Below, piece by piece: positions 42,090-53,235 of a DNA stretch of 64,000 bases. Under the pieces are notes generated by a model. It had not been told where the DNA came from, did not search any database, and saw only the letters and a list, made by a program, of their open reading frames with translations. The stretch comes from Bettongia penicillata ogilbyi (taxonomy: Eukaryota; Chordata; Mammalia; Diprotodontia; Potoroidae). The stretch covers positions 14,009,941 to 14,073,940 of the forward strand of contig JAJHZJ010000413.1 in the NCBI GenBank assembly GCA_023548195.1, given 5' to 3'. The position numbers were made by a program, and so were the translations under genes. The number at the start of each line of letters is the position of its first letter. Within the stretch, counting starts at the first letter, position 1.

Positions 42090-42610
42090 GTGAAATTTCC
42101 ATTCTACCCTTTTATCTCTCACCTGGGACATGTTCTCATATCAACGGGAGCATTTCAGAAAACTATGCAGCTCTTGTGGGAGTTTGATCACTTTTCCCCT
42201 GACCTTCAGGGGTCATTTTGTCTACAAATGGTACAAAATCTCCTGGTAACTTTTGAAAAATATACTTCAGATCAGTCACTTGGTCACTCAGTTATATAAA
42301 TGAAAGATTCTTTGACATCTACTGTCTACTCTCTTTTTCTTTCCTTCCTCTTCTTGCCTCAACATACAAAACCAACTTCTTCTTCTTTGTCGTGCAGTTT
42401 TGTTTTGCATTTTCTAACATTCATGGGAGACTTTATTTACTTGATCACTCCAGAATTCCAGACCCTCTGACTGCATTAGCTGAGGGACCAGCTGGTCCAA
42501 CTTGTAGCTAAGCAAGCGTCCCATCCATAACACACCCAGATAGCAGTCAAGCAGCTTCTGGCCAAGAACCATCAATGAAGAGGAATTCATGCCCTTCCGA
42601 AGCCATAGTT
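42090..42610. other. Unassigned sequence
   Basis: No recognised gene or repeat family. Confidence 0.35.
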
Positions 42611-42614
42611 CATT

Positions 42615-43450
42615 CTACTTTGGGCAGCTCTGATATTTTGGAAGTTTTTCCTCTTATATCAAGTCCAAACCTGTCTTTTTCCAGCATCCACCCATAGCTC
42701 CTGGTTCTGCCCTCTGGTGCCAACTATAAGTCTAATTCCTTTTCTCCATGGCAGCCCTTCAAAAACTTGAGTAGAGCTATCATAAATAATACCTGTAAAT
42801 CTCCCTTTATTTATGCTAAACGCACCTAGTTTCTTCAGCTACCAAACGCAAATGGCATTAACGTGAGACCTTTGCCCATCCTTTAGATATTTCCCAGCTT
42901 ATTAAGAAAGTTAGGAAGTGCAGCATGGACCTGGAGTCATGAAGATTTGAGGTCAAATGTGGTCTTCTAGCTGTGTGACCCTAAGCAAGTCACTTCACCT
43001 CTGTTTCCTCAACTATAAAATAGGGATAATAATAGCACCTACCTCCTAGGATTGTTGTGAGAACCAAATAATATATGTTTAAAGTGTTTAGCACAGTGCA
43101 TGGCACCTAGTAGCTTGATTTCTTTCATTCCTCATTAAAATTCTTCCTAAAATGTAGTATCCAGAATATTCCAGTTGTGATCTAACCACCAAATAGTACA
43201 GTGGTAGTGTTATTTCCTTATTTCTGAATGCTATGTTTCCATTAATATAACACATGATCATGGTAGGGTTCTTGACTCTCACATCATCACTCCATATGTT
43301 CGTATAGCGTATATAGTCAATAAAAATCCCCAGATCTTTTTCAGATGAACTTCTAAAATATTGTTACATCTCCACCAACTTGTATTTGTTGTTTTCTAAA
43401 CTCAGGTGTAAGGTTTAATCTTTATCCCTATTATATTTCATCTTGGTTTC
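42615..43450 (-). repeat. CR1/L3 LINE copy, split by a MIR
   Basis: Antisense CR1/L3 3' text in order: 'gggcagctctgatattttgg', 'agctcctggttctgccctct', 'ttccatggcagcccttcaaa', 'gtagtatccagaatattcca', 'gttgtgatctaaccaccaaa' and 'atccccagatctttttcaga'. The MIR at 42904-43115 interrupts it. No open frame of useful length. Confidence 0.75.
42904..43115 (+). mobile_element. MIR-type SINE nested in CR1/L3
   Basis: 'cagcatggacctggagtcat', 'tagctgtgtgaccctaagca', 'aggattgttgtgagaaccaa' and 'gcacagtgcatggcacctag' in sense order. Confidence 0.8.
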
Positions 43451-43619
43451 TAGTTAAGAGGTCTGTGAAAATGTTATCGTATCCTTTTCTCCTTGGAATT
43501 ATCATCACAGAATTATGACTGTATCTTCTATTACAATTGGAGAGTGTTATGTGGAAGAGAGGAAGGGTTTCAAGACTGACCTCAATCAGTTAGTCAGTTA
43601 TTACGCTAGAGGACTAAGA

Positions 43620-44080
43620 CTCAGTCAGTCCATTAATCAGCAACCATTTATGAAGGACCTACTGTGTGTCAGGAACTATGCTAGGTACTGGGGACATTCT
43701 CAAAGAGTTTACATTCGCCCAGTGGGGAGACATGTACAGATAGAAGTATAAGCATAATAAATACATGCAGAATAAATGCAAAATACAGACAAGATAGGCA
43801 GGGAATATACTAGCAACTGATTCAAGAAAGGCTTCCTGTAGAAGATGGTGATTAAATTGTGTCTTTATAAAGAAATGAGGGATCCTGGGAAGTAGATGTC
43901 GGGAAGGAGTCCATTCCCAGCATGGTTAATGTGAAGACACTGAAGAGGGGTGAGGAGTGTCGTAAGTGAGAAATGGAGAGAAGGCCACTTGGAGTGGACT
44001 TCAAAGGAAAATGGATAAAATATAATGAGTCTAAATAGGATGGATGGGGCCAGGTTGTGAAGAGTTTTAGAAACCAAATA
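43620..44080 (-). repeat. L2 3' portion
   Basis: 'accatttatgaaggacctac', 'tgtgtgtcaggaactatgct', 'agaaaggcttcctgtagaag' and 'gggccaggttgtgaagagtt' follow the antisense L2 order. Confidence 0.75.
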
Positions 44081-44084
44081 TTTT

Positions 44085-44630
44085 ATTATAGAGACAAAAG
44101 AGAGCTCTCTCCTTCTCAAGGAAGACTTTCTAATGTAGCTCTCTCAAACCACAAAAAGAAAGCCCTTAACTGGACAGCAATGTGGCATCTGAAGGGAGTA
44201 GACTCTTCATAAAGAATTATGGATATTATTATGTATTAAATTACCATTATTTAATTATCATATGTAATTATTTATCAAATATGATTATTAATGATTATTC
44301 TTTTACTTTGTACTATACTTCATACCTTATGTGTAAAGTACTCTTATTATTTTTTTATTATTATCATAGTGTTTGCCCAGGATCTAGTCGTTTAGGGCCT
44401 GATAAGAAATGAAGATTTTATGCAGATTCCATTGGGATGGGGGTACAAAGCAATGGAAAATTATTTCATATTTTCATTTACAACTCCAATAGAAACACAC
44501 TTCCTCCTTTTTTTGATGAAAACAAAATTCAAACCAGAGTTAATAAAAACAAAATTAACAGAGTGAATTCATTCAAACTGAAAGTGAATGCTACATTGAT
44601 TATTTAATATGATGCAGCAAATGAGGTAGC
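44085..44630. other. Unassigned, very AT-rich
   Basis: TTATT/ATTAT-rich text at 44220-44370; no gene or repeat family recognised. Confidence 0.4.
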
Positions 44631-44639
44631 ATTTGAGTC

Positions 44640-44840
44640 ACAGGAATGTCAGATTTAGAGCTAGAAGGATCCTCAGAGAATCATGTGGTCCAAAGCCCTC
44701 ATTTTAGGGATGGCCACACTGGGATCCAGAGAAGTCTTCTGACTTGCCCAGTTAGTATATTGGGTGGCAGGGACAGGATTTGAACCTAGCCTCTGATTCC
44801 CAAAATATTGACCTTTTCACTGCACCACCCTGCCTTTTAA
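44640..44840 (-). repeat. CR1-tailed SINE
   Basis: 'tcagatttagagctagaagg', 'atggtccaaagcc'-like text, 'gacttgcccagttagtatat' and 'tgcaccaccctgcctttt' in antisense order. Confidence 0.65.
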
Positions 44841-44872
44841 AGAGGATATTGGAAATCAGCTCTGATTTTCGT

Positions 44873-45150
44873 GTATTCCTCCAACAAATATCGAGTGATT
44901 AGTGTGAATATGATATTATGAAAGAAACAAAGATTTATAAAACACAGAATTTACAATCTGGTAGTAGTAGGAAGACATGTGCACAAATAATTATAATGTA
45001 ATCAGAACAAATAAGATATATTAATATATTTATTAATATTACTTAATATATCAAATAATAATCTATAATAGAATACATTAATAATATAATAAATAAAGTA
45101 AAAGAAAGGCATAAATAAAATGTTAAAGTAGCTTATAAGGAAGAGATCAC
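44873..45150 (-). repeat. L2 3' end, with an AT-rich expansion
   Basis: 'tcctccaacaaatatcgagt' begins an antisense L2. Around 45015-45095 TATTAATAT-type repeats are interposed before 'aagaaaggcataaataaaat'. Confidence 0.45.
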
Positions 45151-45164
45151 TTGGGCATTATCAT

Positions 45165-45310
45165 GGCATCAGACAACTGAAAGGGACCAATCTAATCCAC
45201 TTATTTGACAGATGAGAAAACCAGGACCCACAGAGGGGAAGCACCTTGCCCAGGATCACACAGATGGTCAGCTGTGTGTTGAATCTTGACACAGCCATGA
45301 TCTTCCACCA
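45165..45310 (-). repeat. CR1-tailed SINE
   Basis: 'gacaactgaaagggaccaat', 'gacagatgagaaaaccagga' and 'cttgcccaggatcacacaga' in antisense order. Confidence 0.6.
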
Positions 45311-45514
45311 TCACTGTCTGTTGGTATAGGCTCATGACACAGATGAGTTGTGCCTGCTGTGTTTGAATGCGAGGTGTGTAAAATCAAAGTCAAATAATTT
45401 TTCCATAGAAGGCATAAGCACCACAATATATGTTATATTTCTCAAGACCTTTTGTTTTGGTAAGAATTCTACATTGTTTCCCAGGTGAAGGAATTTGGAA
45501 TTCTCCCATTTAGG

Positions 45515-45598
45515 CCAGTATCTCTCTGGTGCCTAGCACGTTGCTTTGCCCACAGGCAATATTTCACAAATAAATTTTTTAATTGAATTGAATTAGTG
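45515..45598 (+). repeat. L2 3' terminus
   Basis: 'tctctggtgcctagcacgtt' then 'ggcaatatttcacaaataaa' and terminal GAATT repeats. The SINE that follows inserted in this tail. Confidence 0.55.
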
Positions 45599-45846
45599 GT
45601 TGTTTCATTTCAGGTGTGTCCAGCTCTTTGTGGCCCCATCTTTTGGTTTTCTTGGCAAAGATACTGGCGTGACTTGCCACTTCCTTCTCCAGCTCATTTT
45701 ACAGATGGCAAACTGAGGTAAACAGCATCAAATGACTTGCCCAGTGTCACACAGGTGGTAAGTGTCTGAGGACAGATTTGAACTCAGGAAGATGCCTTTC
45801 TGATTCCAAGCCCAGTGTTTTATGCACTGTGCCACCTAGCTGCCCC
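45599..45846 (-). mobile_element. MAR1-like CORE-SINE with 11-bp target-site duplication
   Basis: Complete antisense copy: 'tcaggtgtgtccagctcttt', 'cttccttctccagctcattt', 'acttgcccagtgtcacacag' and 'tgccacctagctgcccc'. 'ttgaattagtg' is perfect at 45588-45598 and 45847-45857. Confidence 0.9.
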
Positions 45847-46019
45847 TTGAATTAGTGCGCAGGCTTTAAAATAATTCCTTGTTCTCTAAAAATTCTTGTT
45901 CCTATTTGAGACTCCATAGTATTACTATCAAGTAATTGTTTTTTGTTGCGGGGGGAGGGGTGATCTACATCATACATGTATTCAATCATTCATTATTTTT
46001 TCCCTCTAGAATAGGTATC

Positions 46020-46175
46020 TTTAATCTTTTTTTGGTGTTGTGGCTTCCTGTGGTAGTCTGGCACAGCCTATGGACTTCTTAGAATAATGTTTTTACATGC
46101 ATAATATAAAACATGTGACATTAAAAAGAAAAATAATTATTTTAAAATACTTATCAAAATACCAGAAAAACAAGT
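46020..46175 (-). repeat. Ancient DNA-transposon-like repeat W, copy 2
   Basis: 'cctatggacttcttagaata' and 'atgtttttacatgcataata' match 16622-16665. Flanking phrases are too diverged for terminal repeats to be read. Confidence 0.45.
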
Positions 46176-46194
46176 TACAAAACTCTGCTCAGGG

Positions 46195-46475
46195 ATATAA
46201 GCTTCTTGAGGATGGGTCTGTTAAATTTTTATTTTTGTATCACTAGCACCTTACATATAGTACAAGCTTAATTTAATGCTTATGTTTTCATACCTTATAC
46301 CAGCCAGTCTTTCAGTCAATAAGCATTTATTAAATACATTCTATGTGTCAGTCACTGGTAAGAACTGGGCACACAAGGCACACTAATTGGGACACAAACT
46401 GCAAACAAACATGTACAAACAAGCTACATACAAGATAAACAGGAAATAATCAACAGAAGGAAGTGATGATTATAT
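46195..46475. repeat. Two L2 ends tail-to-tail
   Basis: Sense L2 end at 46195-46290 ('taagcttcttgaggatgggt', 'tcactagcaccttacatata') is followed by an antisense L2 end at 46313-46475 ('ataagcatttattaaataca', 'aaacatgtacaaacaagcta'). Confidence 0.6.
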
Positions 46476-46477
46476 CC

Positions 46478-46725
46478 AGGGGTATGCTGGGAAATGTTTG
46501 ATAACTAGCCCTCCTGGAAGGAAAAATGCACCCATGATACACTTCGAAGTTTAATCTGCAGCATTGCCATTTTCTCCATGGCTTTCTTAAGATTTAATCA
46601 ACAAAACAATCAAGGTCAGATTTGTAGCATTTGTCGATTTCTGAGGTGTAAATGCTCATATTGAAAAATTAACAATCGGCTGTTACAAATTGGTAGGGGC
46701 TGACTCCACATTCTGGATATCCTAT
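46478..46725 (+). repeat. Ancient repeat Y, copy C
   Basis: 'ggggtatgctgggaaatgtt', 'cattttctccatggctttct', 'gtcagatttgtagcatttgt' and 'gaggtgtaaatgctcatatt' align with copy B (20193-20418). It is the longest and clearest copy. Confidence 0.6.
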
Positions 46726-46814
46726 TCACATTTTCCCATCCTACGTGACTCTAAGAAAAAAATTACTTTTTTTTGCAAGGCAATCATGCAACCATGACAG
46801 GTAGTCATGGTCAC

Positions 46815-46930
46815 CACACAGGTAGTAAGTTTAAGGTGTCTAAGCCCAGATTTGAATTTCTGGTCCTCCTGATTTCAGGGCTGGTACTCTATCCACTGCA
46901 CCACCTAGCTGCCCCATGTGCCACCTAGTC
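46815..46930 (-). repeat. SINE head half (MIR/MAR type)
   Basis: 'cacacaggtagtaagtttaa', 'ctatccactgcaccacctag' and 'ctgcccc', followed by a short echo 'gtgccacctagtcgcc'. Confidence 0.6.
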
Positions 46931-46934
46931 GCCT

Positions 46935-47470
46935 CCCACATGAGTCTTGTTGATATCTCTCCTGAAATACCCCATAGATGGTCTACCAACGTACTTGAAG
47001 GTCCTTCCTTTGCTTCTTGTCCTGTTTCACGAATACTATTACAGTAGTAAGTCTATCCGTTATTCCACATTCTTACCACATAACCACCTTCTTTACATAT
47101 TTGTGGCCATGTACTTTGTGTCCCTTTTTTAATGTACCATTCGTTGTTGGCATATGGTGTGGCCAACCTACACCCACCATGCCCACTTCTACTGCCCTTT
47201 GGGTCCTTCAAATTTTGATTCCTCTGAGATCTGTTGCATTCTTTGTAGCGCCAATAAGAAAATACCAATGCTAAAAAGCATCAGCTTTGGCCGTAGAGAT
47301 GGGATCACGGAAAGCACAGTGTCATTTCCCAAATGCAGTTCGGGTGAGTCTTTGTTTAAAACAGAGATCGACTCATTGTCCATATGCAGCATCCTGTCTG
47401 AGATATGTGGATTGATGGGAAATTCAGAGGGTTAAGTTCATCACCTCTTATGGAAGTTTATGCATTCAGA
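46935..47470. other. Unassigned, possibly transposon-derived, 0.5 kb
   Basis: Overlapping open frames of 61 to 93 codons on both strands over 46947-47435 make this unlike ordinary AT-rich DNA. The style (balanced composition, few stops) suggests a decayed LINE or gene copy, but I recognise no motif. Confidence 0.3.
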
Positions 47471-47534
47471 AGAAAATAAGAAGAGAAAGAGTAAAGAGAG
47501 AAGCAAAGGAAACTGTAGCTTCTGGAGAACAAGA

Positions 47535-47650
47535 GAAATTACTGCATATGATGAGGGTAGTGCCTTCTTTGTACCAGGCACTGTGTTACCAATTTAAAAT
47601 GATTATCTCATTTGATCCTTACCACAACCCTGAGATAGGTGCTGTCAGCT
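47535..47650 (-). repeat. MIR fragment
   Basis: 'ttctttgtaccaggcactgt', 'tctcatttgatccttaccac' and 'aaccctgagataggtgctg' in antisense order. Confidence 0.65.
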
Positions 47651-47659
47651 AGACTCTCA

Positions 47660-48015
47660 CCTCCTTAGACTGTTATTTCCTTGTGGGTAGGAATTGTGTA
47701 TGTGTATATATGCATGTAAACATGTGTGTGAATGCATGAGCTTATACACATACATATACACATGTGTATATATAGATATATAAATGCTGCATACATATAT
47801 GTATTTATTTGTGCTATTTTCCCTATTAGACTGTCATTTTATAGGCAGTGACACACACATACACACACGCATGTATATGTACATACACGGATGTGTTGTG
47901 TATGTGCACACATATGTACATGTGTGCATATTTTTTCATGTGGTCTTCCCTGTTGGACTGTGAGCTCTGTGGGCACCGATTATTTTATTTTTGCCTGGCA
48001 CTGGTACATGGTGAT
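47660..48015 (+). repeat. L2 3' end interleaved with TG/CA/TA microsatellites
   Basis: The L2-end phrase appears three times in variant form: 'tagactgttatttccttgtg' (47666), 'tagactgtcattttataggc' (47827) and 'tggactgtgagctctgtggg' (47954). Each is followed or preceded by TGTA/CACA repeats. The last continues into 'gcctggcactggtacatggt'. Confidence 0.5.
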
Positions 48016-48021
48016 GGTGAT

Positions 48022-48250
48022 AGAATCTGGACCTATGATTTCACTGGTATAGAAACTGCAGGATGAGGAAAAGACCTCCACCAGTATAGGTCAGCACCTT
48101 TTTCCCCCCACAGCTTGTAGTTTGGTGTTGCCCAAGACATTGGGGAGTTATGTGACTTTTCCCAGGGTAACATTATGTGCCAGAAATGGGACTTGAACCG
48201 ACGTTTTCGTGACTTCAAGGCCAGCTCTCTCTCTGCATTCCATCATGTTA
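48022..48250 (-). repeat. MIR3-like SINE, near complete
   Basis: 'ggacctatgatttcactggt', 'gatgaggaaaagacctccac', 'tggtgttgcccaagacattg' and 'gggacttgaaccgacgtttt' give the best copy of this family in the window. Confidence 0.7.
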
Positions 48251-48424
48251 TCTCCCCTGGAGCATAGTAGATGATTACTAAATGCTTCTGTTGACTGATT
48301 TTTGTTCAGATTTAGAATTTCATTCGATGTGGGGAAATTCCAGTGAGGTAACTTCCTTTACCAAGGCAGGTTAGTAACTGCTCTGGGACTCATAGTTTGA
48401 GAGAACTGTTACTCTGGGTCACTG

Positions 48425-48555
48425 AGAGATTAAGTCACTCACTCAAGGTCACATAGCTAGAAAGTGTCTGAGGTTGGATTTTAACTCAGGAAGATGAGTG
48501 TTCCTGACTCCAGGCCTGGTACTCTATACACTATGGTGCCACCTACTTGCCCTTG
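48425..48555 (-). repeat. SINE head half (MAR1/MIR type)
   Basis: 'actcaaggtcacatagctag', 'aactcaggaagatgagtgtt', 'ctatggtgccacctacttgc' in antisense order. Confidence 0.65.
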
Positions 48556-48818
48556 TACATAGGTATATGCAAAATAATTTGTCCTGAGTCTGAAAGGAAG
48601 CCAGAGATTCTAAGAGGCAGAGATCAAGAAGTGCATTTTGGCATGGAAGACAGCCAAAGGCACGGACCCCAAGTGAGTGGGGGAAGATGAGTCCCGTCTC
48701 ACTTTTCCTGAAATAGTCAATTGTGGGACCTTACCTCCAATATGACCTACACAACTGCCCTTCCTTGGGCAAGCTTCCAATTCCTCTTGGAGCCAGGCAT
48801 CAGCACCTCAGTTAAATT
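48556..48818. other. Unassigned sequence
   Basis: No recognised gene or repeat. Confidence 0.35.
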
Positions 48819-49370
48819 ATTATATGTATATGTGTATGTGTGTGTGTAATTTTTTTCAGTCTGTAAAATCTTCCTTATTTCCCTCCCCTCAGTGTTCATT
48901 CTCCCATTCTAAAAGGAGAACAAAAGAAAAACAAAAGCCTTGTAATAAACGTATCATCAAGCAAGAAAATTTTATCATTGGACATATCTAAAAAAATGTC
49001 TCATTCTGCACAGAGTCCTTCACATCTAACAGAGGTAGACAGCATATTTCATGATTTGTCCTTCGGAATCATAATTGGTCATTATACTGATAAAAATTCC
49101 TGAAGTTGTTTGTTTTTGTGATGTTGTTGTCATTGTATACATTATTCTCCTGTTTTGTTCAGTTCATTCTGCATCAGTTCAACAAGTCTTCCCAAGCTTT
49201 TCTGAAACTACCCCCTTCATCATTTCTTACAGCACAAGAGTATTCCATCACATTTATATGCCATAACTTGTTCAGCCATTCCCCAACTTATGGACTTCTT
49301 CAAATTTCTAGCCTTTGCCACCTCAAAAAAAGCTCTAAACATTTTTTTTGCAAATCCTTAAAATTAATTT
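48819..49370 (-). mobile_element. L1 3' portion, antisense
   Basis: Begins with a TATG/TG microsatellite at the A-tail position (48819-48848) and a T-run, then 'gtctcattctgcacagagtc', 'gttcagttcattctgcatca', 'acttgttcagccattcccca' and 'tctagcctttgccacctc'. Same order as 39880-40190. Confidence 0.75.
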
Positions 49371-49463
49371 TTCTCTATGTTAACTCCTTCTCCCCCTCTA
49401 ATTCCCTTCTCTCCTTTCCTTTCCATTTCTACAATGAGTGAAATATATTTCCGTACCCAACTC

Positions 49464-49489
49464 TGTGTGTGTGTGTGTGTGTGTGTGTA
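49464..49489 (+). repeat. GT dinucleotide microsatellite
   Basis: About 12 consecutive TG units. Confidence 0.95.
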
Positions 49490-50025
49490 CGTTTGGATAT
49501 TTTCCTCTTTTGACCTTACCAGATGAGATTGAGGTACAAGTGTCAGCCACTCCCCCCACCTCCTACTCCTTATTTGTATGGAAGTCTCCTCCTGGGAGTT
49601 GAGTCACACAGCTGCTATGTACAGCTAAGTTTGTTACTTTCTCAGTATACTGATCAGGACCTGTAGATGTTCCTCACTCCAGCATGCTGCCTCTGGCCCC
49701 AGGTACTTTCTTCAGTCCTCCTTAGATCTGTTACCTAGACTGGTTAGTAGGTGACAAAGCTGGCACCTGCTGGTTCCAGGTGGCATCTGTTCCCCTCCAG
49801 GTGACCTGCTGAGGCTCTGGGACCTCCTCTTGCACTGCTGCAGAGCCTCTCCCTGCTCTAGAGTGCTCCCTACATAGTATGTTCCTGACCAGACCAAGTA
49901 CCCCATGACCACACCCCTCTACCTATCTCCCTACACCTCCTTGGACTAGAAAAGTGACTCACTATGACTTTTTCTTGGATTGTGCCATCAGGATTTGATC
50001 TAGTACATTTTCTTTTCTTTTTTTT
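49490..50025. other. Unassigned sequence
   Basis: Richer in C than its surroundings (49670-49920) with a 66-codon minus-strand frame, but no recognised domain or repeat. Confidence 0.35.
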
Positions 50026-50440
50026 TTAAATTAAATTATTTTATTTGTTTTCAATGTTCTACAATCACTTCCATATATCTCAGATTTCTTTTCCTTCCCT
50101 TCTCACTCCCTCCCTGAGACTGCGTACAATCTTATATAGGTTCTATACGTACATTCCTATTAAATACACGTTATATAGAAGAATTAAAATGAATGAAACC
50201 ATAGAACAAAACAAAACATAATACAAAAGAAAATGGTCTGCTTCTATATGTGATCTAATTTCATAGTTCTTTCTCTGGATATGGAAGACATTTTGCTTCA
50301 AGAGTCCACTGGAAATTTTTTAAGTCCTTGAATTGCTATAAAGTACTAAGTCTAGATCTGCTACATTTTCTAGATCTATTTGGAGGAATATTGGAAGGGA
50401 TCTTGCTATACTTCTTTCTGTTCCTCCACCATCTTGAGGG
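50026..50440 (-). mobile_element. L1 3'UTR, antisense, variant type
   Basis: T-run, 'aaattaaattattttatttg', 'tcactccctccctgagactg', 'taggttctatacgtacattc', 'tctggatatggaagacattt' and 'gcttcaagagtccact' resemble an antisense L1 3'UTR. It is a variant of the type at 39637. Confidence 0.6.
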
Positions 50441-50840
50441 TAGTTATAACCTCATCACAAAATTGTACCCACAACAGCTGGCAAGTCAGTACCATAGGGA
50501 AAATTTCCCATCCCCAACATTTCAAATTACCCCCCACCCCAGATCACTCGGAGGGTCATTGAGCAGTGAATAAGTACTCGCTCTTCGCTAACCTCCACCT
50601 TTCATTTTGAGTGGGATAAAGTAAGCCACATGATGAGCGAGCATTGGCATCTTTACTACAGCTGATGTCATTGCATTACCTTTCCTCAAACCCACCCTTG
50701 TTTCAAATTTCCCCCTTATTCTCAGTGACACTCCCATTGGTTCACCCAGGCTTATAACTGGTGTTCTTTCTTTTCTTTTTTCTTTTCTTTTTTTCACCTC
50801 ACATATTCCTCCAGTCAATTGCCAAATCTCATCCTTTCTA
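50441..50840. other. Unassigned sequence
   Basis: No recognised gene or repeat; a TTTTC-rich pyrimidine run lies at 50765-50798. Confidence 0.35.
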
Positions 50841-50844
50841 TCTC

Positions 50845-51092
50845 TAATTCAATTAAATAAACATTTATTAAGTGCCTAGTATATGCCAGAACACTGTGAA
50901 AAGCACTTTTATCTCATTTGATCCTTACAACTCTGGGAGATTAAGTATAATTACTATCACCTCTATTTTATAGATGAAGAGCAGTTATTTGCCCAGACTC
51001 ACAAAGCTAGTAAGCATCTGAAGCAGAATCTGAGCTCAGGTTCTTCTGACTCCAGGCCCAGCACTCTATCCAGTTCTCCATCTAGGCTCCAC
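50845..51092 (-). mobile_element. MIR/MON1-type SINE, near complete
   Basis: 'taaacatttattaagtgcct', 'tctcatttgatccttacaac', 'ttgcccagactcacaaagct' and 'ctgactccaggcccagcact' in antisense order. Confidence 0.8.
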
Positions 51093-51114
51093 AACATCTC
51101 ACAACCCTCTCCTT

Positions 51115-51310
51115 CTCTCTACACAACAGCCTTCCAAGGTCCAGCCCTTATCACTTCTTGCCTAGACTATTGTAGTGGCCTCCTAATTGATCTCCCTGCC
51201 TCCAATTTCTCAACATGTCACTCCATCTTCCACACAGCTGCCATGGTGATTTTCCTAAAGTGTGGGACTGGCCACATCACTCATCTACTTGGTAAACTCC
51301 AACTCACTGT
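51115..51310 (+). repeat. L2 3' portion, sense
   Basis: 'ttgcctagactattgtagtg', 'gcctcctaattgatctccct', 'gtgggactggccacatcact' and 'ttggtaaactccaactcact' are sense L2 text. Confidence 0.7.
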
Positions 51311-52590
51311 ATAATTACACATTATTTCATCTTTATCTCACCCTCTTAAAATTTCTACTTCCATGTTAGTTTTATAGTGTAAATAATTATTGGTACAGTG
51401 GTATGCACATGCAACACAAAGAAGTAAATTTCTAAATTTACACATGTTGAAGGTATATGTGCTCTAGTTTTTTTTTTTAATTAAAAAGATTATGGAATCA
51501 AAAAACTTTAGAGACTGATGCTGTAAGGTATTAATTTTAGAGGCTTTTAATAATCTTTCTATGCTTTTATATGTAGAAACAAAAAAGGGCTAATTGGTGA
51601 AAAAAGTCAATTAAAATAGGAAGCTACCATATGTCAGATAGGGCTCCTTCCGTACTGCGTCAGTCTCCTGCTATTATGCCAGGTTATCTAACTCCTACCC
51701 ACTCATCTGAGAGTGGGCTTCATGCCTCCTGTCCTGGGTCAAATTTGTGGAACTTGTCACAGGCACAAGAATTCCTAGTTATGGCTCTGCTTTTAGATGT
51801 AGATAGTATCTGAGAAGTGAGTTGTGCACCTTTTAAAATAAGGGAGAATCAAGATCATCTTAATTTAGGCAAAACAGATGTTGGCAACCTCAAAGCCTTT
51901 CCTGTGGTCACTCGCCTGTGAGTCAGTAGAAATCTGGGGAGACAGCCAAATCCTGCTGACCTCCAGGCCACAGTTCTAACCACAAGACCACATGGCTTAT
52001 TTCATCTAGTAATTAATAAGTGTTGCAATGCCCAGCACAGTGCCCTACAAAGAGTCAGAGCTTACTCCTGGTAAATGTTTATTGATGATGATGATTACCA
52101 GAACGTTATTATATGCTTACAAAGACATGCTGAGAATACAAGAGGCTCAATTATGCATCACTTGCACTGTTAGAATTACCATTGATCCATTAATATTAAT
52201 GCTACTGAATAAAATTGGAAACTCCTTTCAAATATAAAACAAGATTCTTTCTGCACTTTGAATAAGGCAACAACAATCTGATTATTAGGTACCTAGCGCA
52301 GGTCAGCCAGCAGTGGCAGCACAAATAGTATTTATTCTGAATTTAAGTGAAAGTTGTTCCCAACATCCAAGTCAGATCCACTTACAATAGTATTTCAGAG
52401 AATTTGGCAAAATATTTTCGCATGTGACTGTGTATGATGTCTAAAGGTATATTTTCTCCTGCTTTGATTTCGAAATATCATTGGCAAAAAGTGGAAAGAG
52501 GCAGGAATCTTACGACTCTACAACGCAGACAACTGCATGAAATTCAGATTTGACAATAAAAACATTTTGAGGGAACCACCATGTTTGCAG
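51311..52590. other. Unassigned 1.3-kb stretch
   Basis: No gene recognised. 'gccacagttctaaccacaag' (51968) is a possible SINE scrap. Confidence 0.35.
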
Positions 52591-52599
52591 ATGTCTTGT

Positions 52600-52690
52600 C
52601 TTGCTTGGAGCTCACAACTCCCTTATGACATCCACAAGGCATTATTATCTCCATTTTAAAAATGAGGAAATAGAACAGGGGTGGGAATTG
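52600..52690 (-). repeat. MIR fragment
   Basis: 'acaaggcattattatctcca' and 'ttttaaaaatgaggaaatag' are antisense MIR. Confidence 0.5.
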
Positions 52691-53054
52691 ATAATGAAAA
52701 TTTTCATTGTTGGTGTTAATATTGGATATCAGCACATGGTTCAAGTCAGATTTGTGAAAGTGATGGAGAAAATGTTTACAATATAGGTTAAATTAAAAGT
52801 ATATTGTGGGTACATTTTCCCCCCAGAGAACTAGTTATTAAATATTTACCAGCACCTCTCTGAAACAGAGGTTTGGAGAGATTAAGTGAATTCCTCAAGA
52901 TTAACTAGATGGTGATCTTGGACTTTACTCCAAATTGGACTTGACTTGAGCTTGGCTCTAAATTTTCTGTCCTCTCCACAACACCTCAGTCTACTACAGT
53001 AAGTTCTTTGAATAGGTGATGTCATTATGATTCTAAGTGCTTACTTATTGGAGT

Positions 53055-53235
53055 GTCAATTTAGAAATGGAAGGGAATTTTGAGATATTTTAGTCAAACC
53101 CCTGAATATAAGTATATATATACATATATATGTATATATATATATGTAAACTGAGAGCCAAAGAGATTAAATGCTTTGCCCTGTCATGTGTGTAATAAGG
53201 GGCAGAGCTGAGATTCGAACTGCAAATTCAGCAAT
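53055..53235 (-). repeat. CR1-tailed SINE with an internal TATA/CATA microsatellite
   Basis: 'tttagaaatggaagggaatt' and 'ttagtcaaacccctgaat' lie left of the microsatellite (53108-53147). 'actgagagccaaagagatta' and 'gcagagctgagattcgaact' lie right of it. The repeat lies where 'ttttacagatgagga' is normally found. Confidence 0.65.
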
